Below are positions 34,059-42,465 of a stretch of DNA of 64,000 nucleotides, piece after piece. Where the stretch lies: assembly GCF_021129305.1 (NCBI RefSeq), contig NZ_JAJOMB010000009.1, forward strand, positions 186,001-250,000. The letters run 5' to 3'. Source of the stretch: Kineosporia babensis (GTDB taxonomy: Bacteria; Actinomycetota; Actinomycetes; Actinomycetales; Kineosporiaceae). The notes under the pieces were generated by a model that saw only the letters and a list, made by a program, of their open reading frames with translations, searched no databases and was not told the origin of the DNA. Position 1 is the stretch's first letter. Each line of letters opens with the position of its first letter. The translations under genes and the position numbers were made by a program.

Positions 34059-34637
34059 GTGCCCAGAGTGGGGCTGACCCCGGAACGAGTGGTGGCCGGG
34101 GCCGAGGAACTGGCCGACGAGGTGGGTCTGCCGGCGATGACCCTGGCCGCGCTGGCGGCCCGGCTCGGGGTGAAGCTGCCCAGCCTGTACAAGCACGTCA
34201 GCGGGATGGAGGCGCTGCAGCGGGAGATCTCGTTGCGGGCGATGACCGAGCTGGGGCAGGTGATGTCGCGGGCCGCCGCCGGAAAAGCCGGTGATGCGGC
34301 GGTGATCGCCCTGATGGCGGCGGCCCGGCAGTGGATCAAGCAGCATCCGGGGCGGTACGCGACCACCGTGCGCGCTGCCTCCGCCACCGACGAGCAGGCG
34401 GTCGCGGTCAGCGAAGAGGCCCTGAGCGTGCTGATGGATGTGCTGGCCGGGTACGGCCTTTCCGGCAAAGACGCGGTGGACGGGGCCCGGGCGGTGCGCT
34501 CGGTGCTGCACGGCTTCTCCACGCTGGAGATCGCCGGCGGGTTCGGGATGCCGGTGGACGTGGACCGCAGCTACGACCTGCTGGTCCAGGCGTTGTGCCG
34601 CAGCCTCGGTTCCTGGGGGTCAGCGACGCCGGCGTGA
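34059..34637 (+). CDS. TetR/AcrR family regulator with WHG-type C-terminal domain
   Basis: 192 aa. The N-terminal TetR helix-turn-helix covers about 5-50 (LTPERVVAGAEELADEVGLPAMTLAALAARLGVKLPSLYKHVSGME). The C-terminal ligand-binding domain includes the WHG-like HGFSTLEIAGGFG segment. GTG 34059 has AGGGG 8 bp upstream. The upstream MFS is a likely target. The last 18 bp overlap the convergent acetyltransferase gene. Confidence 0.9.
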   Translation: MPRVGLTPERVVAGAEELADEVGLPAMTLAALAARLGVKLPSLYKHVSGMEALQREISLRAMTELGQVMSRAAAGKAGDAAVIALMAAARQWIKQHPGRYATTVRAASATDEQAVAVSEEALSVLMDVLAGYGLSGKDAVDGARAVRSVLHGFSTLEIAGGFGMPVDVDRSYDLLVQALCRSLGSWGSATPA

Positions 34638-35225
34638 ACGCACGGCATGCGCCGGGACCACTTCGCCCGGATCGACCGTGGCCCCGCGTAACACGGTGGC
34701 CCGGGCGGCGACCCAGGCGCCCTGGCCGATGTGGATCGGGGCGTTGTCGAACTCGAACGCCGGGTCGTCGTGCCGGTGACTACCGGTGCACAGCATCGAT
34801 TCCTGGCTCAGGCAGACGTCGTCCTCGATCGTGATCGGCTCGAGGTTGAGCAGCCACACTCCCTCACCGATCCAGCAGTCGTCGCCGATGCTCAGATTCC
34901 ACGGCCACTGCACCCGCACCCGGTGCCGGATCAGCACCCGCTCGCCGACCTGGGCCCCGAACGCCCGCAGGATCGCCGGGCGGAAACGGGCCGGCAGCCA
35001 CCACTTCGAGAACACCAGGTTCATCGTGGCGAACCAGGCGGCCTGCCACAGGGGCGAGCGCTTCTTGTCGTACCCGGCTCCGGTGAAGGCGGAAAGATCA
35101 CGTACCAGCAACGGACGCGGGGGCGCGGGTGGGTTGTGCGGGCTCAGCAGGGCGTCCAGCGAGGGGACAGCCCGCCGGCCCGGGCTGGGCACCGCGCGGA
35201 TGGTCTGGTCCACGTGCTCGCTCAT
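34620..35225 (-). CDS. Hexapeptide-repeat acetyltransferase, WcaF-like
   Basis: 201 aa. A 75-residue N-terminal extension (KKRSPLWQAAWFATMNLVFSKWWLPARFRPAILRAFGAQVG) is the WcaF/LbH type. It is followed by left-handed beta-helix repeats (LIRHRVRVQWPWNLSIGDDCWIGEG) and CTGSHRHDDPAFEFDNAPIHIGQGAWVAARATVLRG. It probably acetylates a sugar of the exopolysaccharide. Third gene of the operon, its ATG overlapping the glycosyltransferase stop by 4 bp. Confidence 0.87.
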   Translation of the reverse strand: MSEHVDQTIRAVPSPGRRAVPSLDALLSPHNPPAPPRPLLVRDLSAFTGAGYDKKRSPLWQAAWFATMNLVFSKWWLPARFRPAILRAFGAQVGERVLIRHRVRVQWPWNLSIGDDCWIGEGVWLLNLEPITIEDDVCLSQESMLCTGSHRHDDPAFEFDNAPIHIGQGAWVAARATVLRGATVDPGEVVPAHAVRSRRRR

Positions 35226-36604
35226 CGTTCGGTGCACTCCTCGATCAGCGCGTCCAGACGGGCCGCGGCGGCCTCCCGGCCCAGGTTGGCCTCGGCGTAT
35301 TTGCGCCCCAGCAGACCCATTTCCAGGCACTGGCCGGGGGCTGCGCGCAGCGCCAGCACGCTCGCGGCCAGTGCCGCGGGATCGCCGGGGGCCACCAGGT
35401 GGGCGGCGCCGTTGGTGCGGCGCAGTTCGGTGGCGGTGGCACCCTCCGGCCCGACCGCGGCGAGCACCGCCCGGCCGGCGGTCAGGTACGAGGTGAGCTT
35501 GCTGGGCAGCGACATGTCACCCACCCCGGGCCGCTCGTTGACCACCAGCAGATCGGCGGCAGCGAGCGACTGCGGGTACCGGACACCGTCCAAAGGCCCG
35601 ATGAAATCCAGGTTCTCCAGACCGTGAGCCTGGGCCCGGATCGCCTCGCGCTGGCTGCCGTCGCCGACGATCACGAACCGCACCCCGGCGTCGCGCCGGG
35701 CGCAGATCCGGGCCGCCTCGACCAGATTGCCCAGATCCTGCTTCAGGCCGATGTTTCCGGTGTGCACCACGGTGAACTGCTGCTGGGGCCAGCCCAGGGC
35801 GGCCCGGGCGTCGGGCTTGGACAGCCCGGAGGCGTGGATGTGAGTCCAGTTCGGCAGCAGCCGGATCCGCTCGTCCGGCACCCCGTAGGCGTGCAGCTGG
35901 CTGCGGAAGGAATCGCTGACCACAGCCACCAGATCGGCCCGGCGCAGGGCGTAGCGCTCCACCGCCGCAGTGGCCTGGGCGACCTTGCCGCCGCCCGCGA
36001 TGCCGCTCTGGCTGGCGGCTTTCGCCATCAGGTCCTGCACCACCACGATCAGCTTGGCCCCGGTGCGCTGCGCCATCTGGGCCGCCGCGACCGCCCCGCC
36101 CAGCGCCGGGGTGACCGCCACGACCACGTCGGGGCGCTGCTCGATCCCGGTGGTCAGGCAGTTCAGCAGGAAGGTGAGCTCGTAACCGGCCCGGCGCAGC
36201 GCGGTCTGCCGGCCGGGCACGTAGTGGCGCAGCCGCCGGATGGTCAGCCCGTCGTGCTGGCCCAGCCCGGCCACCCCGTCGAACGCGTCCCCGGTCTGGC
36301 GGGCCACCTCGCGGCTGCGCAGCCGGAACCGGTACTGCGGGTCGAGCTGCCAGTTCGGGTAGTGCGGCATGCCGGTGAGCACGGTGACGCTGCGGGCGCC
36401 GATCGCCAGGTGGTCGGCCATCCCGGTGGTGTACGGCGCGATCCCGGTCGGCTCGGGGGCGTAGTTGATCCCCACCACGAGCACGTGCTTGCCGGCCAGC
36501 GGCGAGGTGTGGCGCTGACTGGGGACTGCCGCCGACAACGGTGCTTTCGGCAGGATGACCGGCAGTTCGGCCTGTGGTTCCTGAACGGTCGGGCGTGGAT
36601 CCAT
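35222..36604 (-). CDS. WcaI-like glycosyltransferase (GT4 family)
   Basis: 460 aa. A 45-residue N-terminal extension precedes a GT-B fold. It opens HVLVVGINYAPEPTGIAPYTTGMADHL and TGMPHYPNW, typical of WcaI. The C-terminal Rossmann half has VVHTGNIGLKQDLGNLVEAARI, FVIVGDG, and the nucleotide-sugar segment ERPGVGDMSLPSKLTSYLTAGRAVLA. It would add a sugar to the lipid-linked repeat unit at the cytoplasmic membrane face. ATG 36604 follows the sugar-phosphate transferase stop by 2 bp. Confidence 0.9.
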   Translation of the reverse strand: MDPRPTVQEPQAELPVILPKAPLSAAVPSQRHTSPLAGKHVLVVGINYAPEPTGIAPYTTGMADHLAIGARSVTVLTGMPHYPNWQLDPQYRFRLRSREVARQTGDAFDGVAGLGQHDGLTIRRLRHYVPGRQTALRRAGYELTFLLNCLTTGIEQRPDVVVAVTPALGGAVAAAQMAQRTGAKLIVVVQDLMAKAASQSGIAGGGKVAQATAAVERYALRRADLVAVVSDSFRSQLHAYGVPDERIRLLPNWTHIHASGLSKPDARAALGWPQQQFTVVHTGNIGLKQDLGNLVEAARICARRDAGVRFVIVGDGSQREAIRAQAHGLENLDFIGPLDGVRYPQSLAAADLLVVNERPGVGDMSLPSKLTSYLTAGRAVLAAVGPEGATATELRRTNGAAHLVAPGDPAALAASVLALRAAPGQCLEMGLLGRKYAEANLGREAAAARLDALIEECTER

Positions 36605-36606
36605 CG

Positions 36607-38190
36607 TCAGTAGGCTCCCGAGCCATGGGTCACGGCGCGCACGGTGCGCCAGAGAATGGACAGATCGAGCGCCAGTGACCAGTTGTCGACATAGCGCAGG
36701 TCGAGCCGCAGCGACTCTTCCCAGGTCAGGTCCGAGCGGCCGGAGACCTGCCAGAGGCCGGTCATGCCCGGACGCACCCGCAGCCGGCGGATCTCGGTGG
36801 GGGAGTAGCCGGCCACCTCGCTGGGCAGCGGGGGCCGCGGGCCGACCAGGGACATGTTGCCGCGCAGCACGTTCAGCAGCTGGGGCAGTTCGTCCAGCGA
36901 GTACTTGCGCAGCACCCGGCCGATCCGGGTGACCCGGGGGTCGTTGCGGATCTTGAACAGCACCCCGTTGCCCTCGTCGGCCTTGGCCAGCTCCTTCAGC
37001 CGGGCCTCGGCGTCGGTGACCATCGAGCGGAACTTGTACACGGTGAACTCGCGGCCGTCGGTGCCCACCCGGGTCTGCCGGAACAGCGCCGGGCCCCGGC
37101 TGGTCAGCCGCACGGCCAGGGCCAGGGCCAGCATCAGTGGGCCGAGCAGGACCAGCAGGACCAGGGTGGCGCTGTAGTCGAAGGCCACCTTCATCGCCCG
37201 CCGGGTGCCCTTGAGCACCGGGCGTTCCAGGTGCAGCAGCGACATCCCGGCCAGCGGGCGGATCGAGAGCCGGGGCCCGGCCACCTCGACGATGCCGGGC
37301 GAGACCAGCAACTCCACCCCGCGGTCCTCCAGGGCCCAGGACAGCCGGCGCAGGGTGTGCCCGGAAAGGTCGGGCTGGGAGACGATGGCCACCGCGTCGG
37401 CGGCGGAGTACTCCACGGCCGCGAGCACCTGGGTGGGGGTGCCCAGCACCGGGACGTCGTGCACGTGCGAGAGCGAGACCTCGTCGGCCGGCAGGCAGAC
37501 CCCGACCGGCACGATGGCGTGGTGCAGCGAGTTCTCGGTGTGCCGCAGCTGCTCGATCAGGGCGATCGCGGCGTGGCTGCGCCCGACCACCAGGGTGCGG
37601 TGCAGCCCGCGCCCGGCCGCCCGCGAGCGGCGCAGCCCGATCCGCAGCAGGCAGCGGCCGAAGATGCTGCCCAGCACCGCGAACGGCACCGTCATCAGGG
37701 CCAGCGTGCGCGGGAAGTTGCCGTTGAGGATGTAGGCCACGGCGGCCACGGTGGCGAACAGGATCAGCCCGGCCCGGACCAGCCGCTGGAACTCGTCGGC
37801 GCCCGCCCCGACGTAGCGGTGCTCGTAGGTGCGGTACAGCCAGGCCAGGGTGACCCAGGTGACCGGCAGCAGCACGGGCAGCAGCAGGTACACGTCGGGA
37901 ACGGTCCCGAACCGCACCCGTACCGCGAGCGCGGCGCCCAGCGCGGCCACCGTCCCGTCCCAGCCCCGTGCATACCGGCTGTAGCGCTCGAGCAGGTCGC
38001 GCGGGCGCTCCGGGCGGCGGGTGATCCGGTGATTGGTCCGCGCCGAGGGCACCAGCAGTTCGTCGAAGGCGACCTCGGCGACGGGCCCCGGGTCGGGGTT
38101 CGCCACCAGTTGCTGAGGCACGGTGGCGGTCGTCGACGCGGGGAGCTGGTCGATGGACAGCGCTGCTCCTGAGGCCTCGGAAACGGACAT
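36607..38190 (-). CDS. Polyprenyl glycosylphosphotransferase initiating exopolysaccharide synthesis, copy 1
   Basis: 527 aa of the WcaJ/WbaP type. A cytoplasmic N-terminus comes first, then four membrane helices (about 80-180), a Rossmann-like cytoplasmic domain (LVVGRSHAAIALIEQL), a fifth membrane helix (about 335-360), and the catalytic sugar transferase domain. The last has VYKFRSMVTDAEAR, KYSLDELPQLLNVLRGNMSLVGPRPPLP, and PGMTGLWQVSGRS. It moves a sugar phosphate onto undecaprenyl phosphate. First gene of a three-gene EPS operon. It is a clear paralogue of 54634-56223, including the regulatory middle (VSPGIVEVAGPRLSIRPLAG). Confidence 0.92.
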   Translation of the reverse strand: MSVSEASGAALSIDQLPASTTATVPQQLVANPDPGPVAEVAFDELLVPSARTNHRITRRPERPRDLLERYSRYARGWDGTVAALGAALAVRVRFGTVPDVYLLLPVLLPVTWVTLAWLYRTYEHRYVGAGADEFQRLVRAGLILFATVAAVAYILNGNFPRTLALMTVPFAVLGSIFGRCLLRIGLRRSRAAGRGLHRTLVVGRSHAAIALIEQLRHTENSLHHAIVPVGVCLPADEVSLSHVHDVPVLGTPTQVLAAVEYSAADAVAIVSQPDLSGHTLRRLSWALEDRGVELLVSPGIVEVAGPRLSIRPLAGMSLLHLERPVLKGTRRAMKVAFDYSATLVLLVLLGPLMLALALAVRLTSRGPALFRQTRVGTDGREFTVYKFRSMVTDAEARLKELAKADEGNGVLFKIRNDPRVTRIGRVLRKYSLDELPQLLNVLRGNMSLVGPRPPLPSEVAGYSPTEIRRLRVRPGMTGLWQVSGRSDLTWEESLRLDLRYVDNWSLALDLSILWRTVRAVTHGSGAY

Positions 38191-38753
38191 CGCAATTCGC
38201 CCCCCACAGCACGGAAAAAGGCCCGACCGGAACTGACCCCCATTGGCCGAAACGGACCCGGGCCCAGGCTAGGGCGAATGATCTTGCAGCGCTGGACTTT
38301 CCGGAAACCTCAAGAGTTCAGGCCCGTTCGGGTGGCACACCCGCACCGCCCGGCCGAGCCGAGAATTCGCCGATCGGCCGATGGTGCGGGAAATGGCCAC
38401 CCGGGCCAATTCGGGCATTCGCCCCGGCTGACTCACCGGGCATCACCGAAAGGCAAAAGAAATGCAGAAGAAAGGCCTTCGGTGTGTGCCCGCCGACGAC
38501 GGCCTCGTTGCCCTGCGCCCACGGGATCCGGCGATCTGCCGTCGCCGTCCCTGGCGTGGCTGGTTGCTCAGTGTTGCTCGATCACTTTCTGCGATCAGAA
38601 CCGTACACCACGTGAAGCCGTCATGTGGCACTCGGGTATTGACGGGTTGCATTGGGTGATTGATGGTGATTTGACCGGCTGGTAGGGCGTGGGTGCGGCA
38701 CACCCGCGCGCGGGCGGTGGAGCTTCTACCCTCAGATGCTCAGGGAGCGACGT
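38191..38753. other. 563-bp divergent intergenic region of EPS pair 1
   Basis: Short open frames exist here on both strands, but none has a start, ribosome site and composition that persuade me. The region should hold the promoters of the EPS operon (-) and of the unknown membrane protein gene (+). It is locally less GC-rich than its surroundings (around 38450-38670). I see no known riboswitch. Confidence 0.5.
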
Positions 38754-40217
38754 GTGACTGTGAACGAGACCACCGGGAGAGCAGGATCGTCCGCGGCGGG
38801 CCGGCATCTGGCGGAGCCGAGCCCATCCTCCGCACCCCCCGACGACCTGGTCACCCGACTGCTGTGCGCGGCCTGTTACCTGCACGACGACATCGCCGAC
38901 TTCGCCCACGCCTCACTGCTTTTCCCCAGCCGCCGGGCGTTCAGCCCGAACTGGCAGGTGGACGTGGTGGCGCTGGCCCGGCACGCGAGCCGGGCGAAAG
39001 AGCTGCGGACCGGCCGGGACCGCTGGCTGAACCGCGCCGTCTGGTACGTCGGGGCCGGCCTGATCGGCGCCTTCGTGCTGCTGGTGGCCGGTGTGCTGAA
39101 CCTGTTCCAGCTGGTCCTGGCGGTGATGTTCCTGCTGTTCTGGGCCTACGTGATCGCGGTCGGGATCGTGTTCAACCAGCTGCGCACGGCCCGGCGGGCG
39201 GCGGTCGACGTGGTGCTCGACCCGGCTGCCGACCCGCCCCCGCCGCTGGCCAGCCGCTCGGCCGAGGAGGCCCTGCACGACCTGAACCGCTGCAACGCGG
39301 TGCTCTACCGGGGCGACGGCGCACCCTTCGTCGGTTCCGGGGTCAAGCTGGACTCCTGGCAGATCACCATCGACATCAGCAAGCGCACCGAACCGGAGTT
39401 CGAGCCGGTCACCGGGGCCGAGCTGCAGGCGGCGCTGCTGGAGCTGCTGCCCGGCAAGATCTCGCCCCGGCCGATCGGGGCGCATCGGCTGTACGTGCGC
39501 GGCGGGGCCAGCGCGTTGTCGGTGGATCTGTACCGGGTCGGGCCGCTGGAACGGGATCTGACCGAGCAGCTGAACTTCCGCCGCCCGGTCACCGTGGTGC
39601 CGACCGCACAGCTGCGGCCCTACTTCGACCGGCGGGACGAATCGGCCCGGGTCTACACCTGTTTCCAGCTGTCGTCCTGGGGCGGGCAGGTGATCGTCTC
39701 GCTGTTCGTGCGGGCCCACGTGGCCAACCAGACGCTGTTCATCGAGGGGCAGGTGTACGCGCTGCGCCCGCTGCACCCGGAGCTGTACGAGGCCCGTTCG
39801 CTGCCGGTGGGCACGGCCACGGAGCTGCAGACGCTGGGCCCGATCGCCCTCGCCACCGCCACTTCCCTGCTGGTGAACGCGCCCTCGACGATGCTGAAGA
39901 ACATCCGGACGGCGCGGCTGGACGTGGCCAACGCGGCCGAGGCCGACTCCGAGATCGCCAGCCGGCGGGACGTGGACTTCGGCGCGGTGAAGAGCGTGCG
40001 CGAGGAGGTCACCAACTTCGATCTGGGCGAGCACTTCGCCGCGGCCGACGAGGAGCTGTACTACCAGGTCTTCGTGCGGCGGACGATGGAGTGCATCGAC
40101 ACGTTCCTGACCACGCGCGGGGTGGACACCACCGAGTTCTCCGGGCAGAGCGCCGAGATCATCTCCCAGACCACCACCAACGCCCGGACGATCTACGGGG
40201 CGGCGACCGACGGCTGA
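38754..40217 (+). CDS. Unnamed membrane protein family divergent from EPS transferase, copy 1
   Basis: 487 aa. A soluble N-terminus contains FSPNWQVDVVALARHASRAKE. Two membrane helices follow (about 95-140), then a large cytoplasmic domain of some 320 residues. Blocks shared with its paralogue at 56629-58215 are PNW-VD-VALARHA, PFVGSG-with-SW, RRPV, YTCFQLSSWGGQVIVSLFVR, ALRPLHPE, and HFAAADEELYYQVFVRR. I chose GTG 38754, 6 bp after AGGGAG. No family name comes to mind. Its conserved place next to a sugar-phosphate transferase suggests a role in polymer assembly or its control. The 3' end overlaps the ArsR gene by 25 bp. Confidence 0.75.
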   Translation: MTVNETTGRAGSSAAGRHLAEPSPSSAPPDDLVTRLLCAACYLHDDIADFAHASLLFPSRRAFSPNWQVDVVALARHASRAKELRTGRDRWLNRAVWYVGAGLIGAFVLLVAGVLNLFQLVLAVMFLLFWAYVIAVGIVFNQLRTARRAAVDVVLDPAADPPPPLASRSAEEALHDLNRCNAVLYRGDGAPFVGSGVKLDSWQITIDISKRTEPEFEPVTGAELQAALLELLPGKISPRPIGAHRLYVRGGASALSVDLYRVGPLERDLTEQLNFRRPVTVVPTAQLRPYFDRRDESARVYTCFQLSSWGGQVIVSLFVRAHVANQTLFIEGQVYALRPLHPELYEARSLPVGTATELQTLGPIALATATSLLVNAPSTMLKNIRTARLDVANAAEADSEIASRRDVDFGAVKSVREEVTNFDLGEHFAAADEELYYQVFVRRTMECIDTFLTTRGVDTTEFSGQSAEIISQTTTNARTIYGAATDG

Positions 40218-41194
40218 ACGCCCGACGCCTGAGCGCCCGATGCGGCCAGCAACTGCTCGGCCAGGTCGGATCGCCGGTAGAGCACCGAGCGGCCGTGCCG
40301 GACTGCCACCAGCAGTCCGGCCGCCCGCAGGGCCCGCAGGTGCTGGTTGACCGCGGTGGGGGTGACGCCCAGACCGAGAGCCAGTTCGGTCGAGGACGCG
40401 GGGGCGGCCAGGCGCTGCAGCAGCGCGGCCCGGTGTGATCCGAGGACGCCGGCCAGGGCCTCGGAGGTGGGCAGCGGGGCCGATTCCCAGAGGGTTGCCC
40501 GGCCTCGGGGCAGGTAGATGATCGTGGGCGGTTCGTCGGGGGAGACCGGTACGCAGGCGGCACTGGTCCACAGGCTCGGTACCAGGGTGAGGCCCTGGTC
40601 CGCCGGCCGGATCCAGTCCGGCCCGGCGCCGGATTGCACTTCGACGGTGTCGCCGTCCATCCGTACACGGTCGGACAGGTCCGCGAACATGGTGGCCAGG
40701 CCGTGCTGGGCGATCTGGCGGCCTCGATAGGTGACGTCCGCCTCCAGTACCGCTCTCATGCGCGGCCAGTCCGGAGCGAAGCACAACTGCCAGTACTCCT
40801 CCAGTGCGCTGATCATCCGCCGGAGCGCGTTGCGACCCTGCAGCACCTCGGGCACTGGCTCGTCGCCGGGGTAGGTCGCCGCCACGTCCCGGCGGACCGT
40901 GGCGGCGGGGACCGACTCCAGCCGGGCCAGCTCCTCCTCGAACCGGGTCAGCGGTGAGGAGGGCTGCCGCGTAAGGAAATCCGGCACCCAGCGCCGGGAC
41001 GAGACCAGTGCCTGCAGCATCTCGGTGTCCAGTTGCCCGTGCAGCGGCCGGGTCCGGCGGATCCACGGCAGGTGCAGCGGATACCGGCCCGGCTCACGCC
41101 AGCTGCGCAGCGACAGCACCAGCTCGTTGAGCGGCGAGATGCCGAACCGCACGTCGGCCAGTGCGGTGCCGGTCAATGCGTAGCGCACCACCAT
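40193..41194 (-). CDS. ArsR/SmtB-type winged-helix regulator with long N-terminal domain
   Basis: 333 aa. The first 230 residues form a domain opening VVRYALTGTALADVRFGISPLNELVLSLRSW, as in DUF5937-type regulators. The C-terminal winged helix covers about 250-320: EALAGVLGSHRAALLQRLAAPASSTELALGLGVTPTAVNQHLRALRAAGLLVAVRHGRSVLYRRS. There is no metal-binding Cys set, so a small organic ligand is more likely. It is divergent from an MFS gene with 55 bp between starts, suggesting it controls that transporter. The frame extends upstream to 41545 only as antisense. Confidence 0.85.
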   Translation of the reverse strand: MVVRYALTGTALADVRFGISPLNELVLSLRSWREPGRYPLHLPWIRRTRPLHGQLDTEMLQALVSSRRWVPDFLTRQPSSPLTRFEEELARLESVPAATVRRDVAATYPGDEPVPEVLQGRNALRRMISALEEYWQLCFAPDWPRMRAVLEADVTYRGRQIAQHGLATMFADLSDRVRMDGDTVEVQSGAGPDWIRPADQGLTLVPSLWTSAACVPVSPDEPPTIIYLPRGRATLWESAPLPTSEALAGVLGSHRAALLQRLAAPASSTELALGLGVTPTAVNQHLRALRAAGLLVAVRHGRSVLYRRSDLAEQLLAASGAQASGVQPSVAAP

Positions 41195-41249
41195 GAAGCA
41201 GAACGCTACATCGATCGCGGTCGGCGGCCGAGCGGGCTGCACTGTGCGC

Positions 41250-42461
41250 ATGCCCACTGCACCGCACCGGCGAGATCCGGTTCTGCAAGCGCTGTACCTT
41301 TCTTCGGCCGCGACGGCCACGACGCTCGGCCTGCTCTTCAGTCTCAGCGCGCTGTACCTGACCCGGGTGGCCGGCCTCGGTGCGCGGACGGTCGGAGCCG
41401 GTCTGACCATCGCCGGGATCTTCGCCATCGCAACGACTTTTCTGGCCGGCCGGCTCTGCGACCGGTACGGCACCCGAACGGTCATGGCCGCGGCGGCGGT
41501 GATCCAAGCTGCCGCGCTGACCGGATACTGCCTGCTGCAGGGCAACGTCGCGCTCTTCGTCCTGCTGGCCTGCGCCCTGCTGGGAGCTCAGGGGGTTCAG
41601 GGCACGGCCAAGGTCACGCTCGTCGCCCTGGTCTTCGCCGGAAGCGGCCGGACCGCAGCCCGGGCCAAGATGCGAGTGATCACAAACATTTTCGTGGCGG
41701 TGGGCTCCGGACTGGGGGCTCTGACGCTCGCCATCGGCACGGCTTCGGCCTGTCGGAGCGCCCTGATCGCCGCTGCGGTCCTGATGCTGTGCTCGCCGCT
41801 GCCGCTGGCCCGGCTGACCTTACCCAGCGCCCCGCCGCCCACGCCCGGCGCTCCAGCACCGCTGCGCGACCGCCGATACCTGGCCCTGGCCGCCCTGAAC
41901 GGGGTGATCTACGTCCAGTTCGAGGTGCTCACCCTGGGCCTGCCGTTGTGGGTGGCCACCCGGACCGAGGCCTCGGACGCCCTGATCGGGATCTTCATCG
42001 TGCTCAACACCGCCGTGGTGACGGCCTTGCAGGTTCCGGCCACCCGCCTGGTCAACGGGGTGCCGGCGGCCGGCCGTACGGTCTTCGGCGCCACCGGACT
42101 GCTGGCCCTGGCCTGTGTGCTCTATCCGGTCGCGGCCTGGTTCGATGCCCTGGTGGCCAGCATCGTCCTGGTGTTCGCCGTCCTGGTGCACTCCTGCGGC
42201 GAGGTGCTGTCCGAGGCGGGTGGCTGGGAACTGGCCTTCGAGCTGGCCGATCCCGCCCGTCCCGGCGCCTATCAGGGAGTCAGCCAGACCGGTGCTGCCG
42301 TAGGGGCGGCGCTGGCGCCGGTGGTGATCACCTCCAGCGCCCTCGCCTACGGTTTACCCGGCTGGTTGTTCCTGGGCGGGGCCTTCGTTGCGGCCGGTGC
42401 CGGCACCCGGATGCTGAGCGCCACCACTACGAAACCGGCGCCGGCAACCGTCCCTCAATGA
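41250..42461 (+). CDS. MFS transporter under ArsR-type control
   Basis: 403 aa, twelve helices, drug/H+ antiporter-like. It has an early GRLCDRYGTRTVMAAAA loop between helices 2 and 3 and a second-half RLVNGVPAAGRTVFG. ATG 41250 (MPTAPHRRDPVLQALYLSS) starts just before helix 1; the frame to 41193 would overlap the regulator start. It probably exports a toxic small molecule sensed by the divergent ArsR-type protein; this is inferred from arrangement. Confidence 0.85.
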   Translation: MPTAPHRRDPVLQALYLSSAATATTLGLLFSLSALYLTRVAGLGARTVGAGLTIAGIFAIATTFLAGRLCDRYGTRTVMAAAAVIQAAALTGYCLLQGNVALFVLLACALLGAQGVQGTAKVTLVALVFAGSGRTAARAKMRVITNIFVAVGSGLGALTLAIGTASACRSALIAAAVLMLCSPLPLARLTLPSAPPPTPGAPAPLRDRRYLALAALNGVIYVQFEVLTLGLPLWVATRTEASDALIGIFIVLNTAVVTALQVPATRLVNGVPAAGRTVFGATGLLALACVLYPVAAWFDALVASIVLVFAVLVHSCGEVLSEAGGWELAFELADPARPGAYQGVSQTGAAVGAALAPVVITSSALAYGLPGWLFLGGAFVAAGAGTRMLSATTTKPAPATVPQ

Positions 42462-42465
42462 GATC

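Noticed and set aside
35104-35117. Fourteen bases shared with the 423-482 palindrome (ACCAGCAACGGACG)
   Set aside because: It lies inside the acetyltransferase coding sequence with no partner arm; probably chance.
38278-38685. 135-aa frame in the EPS pair 1 intergenic region
   Set aside because: No ribosome site, Arg/Pro-rich composition and loss of third-position GC bias argue against coding.
38191-38753. Possible riboswitch in the long leader of the EPS pair
   Set aside because: I found none of the conserved cores I know (c-di-AMP, cobalamin, glycine, SAM).
38913-41066. 717-aa frame antisense to the unknown membrane protein
   Set aside because: It spans parts of two real genes and has no domain-like sequence.
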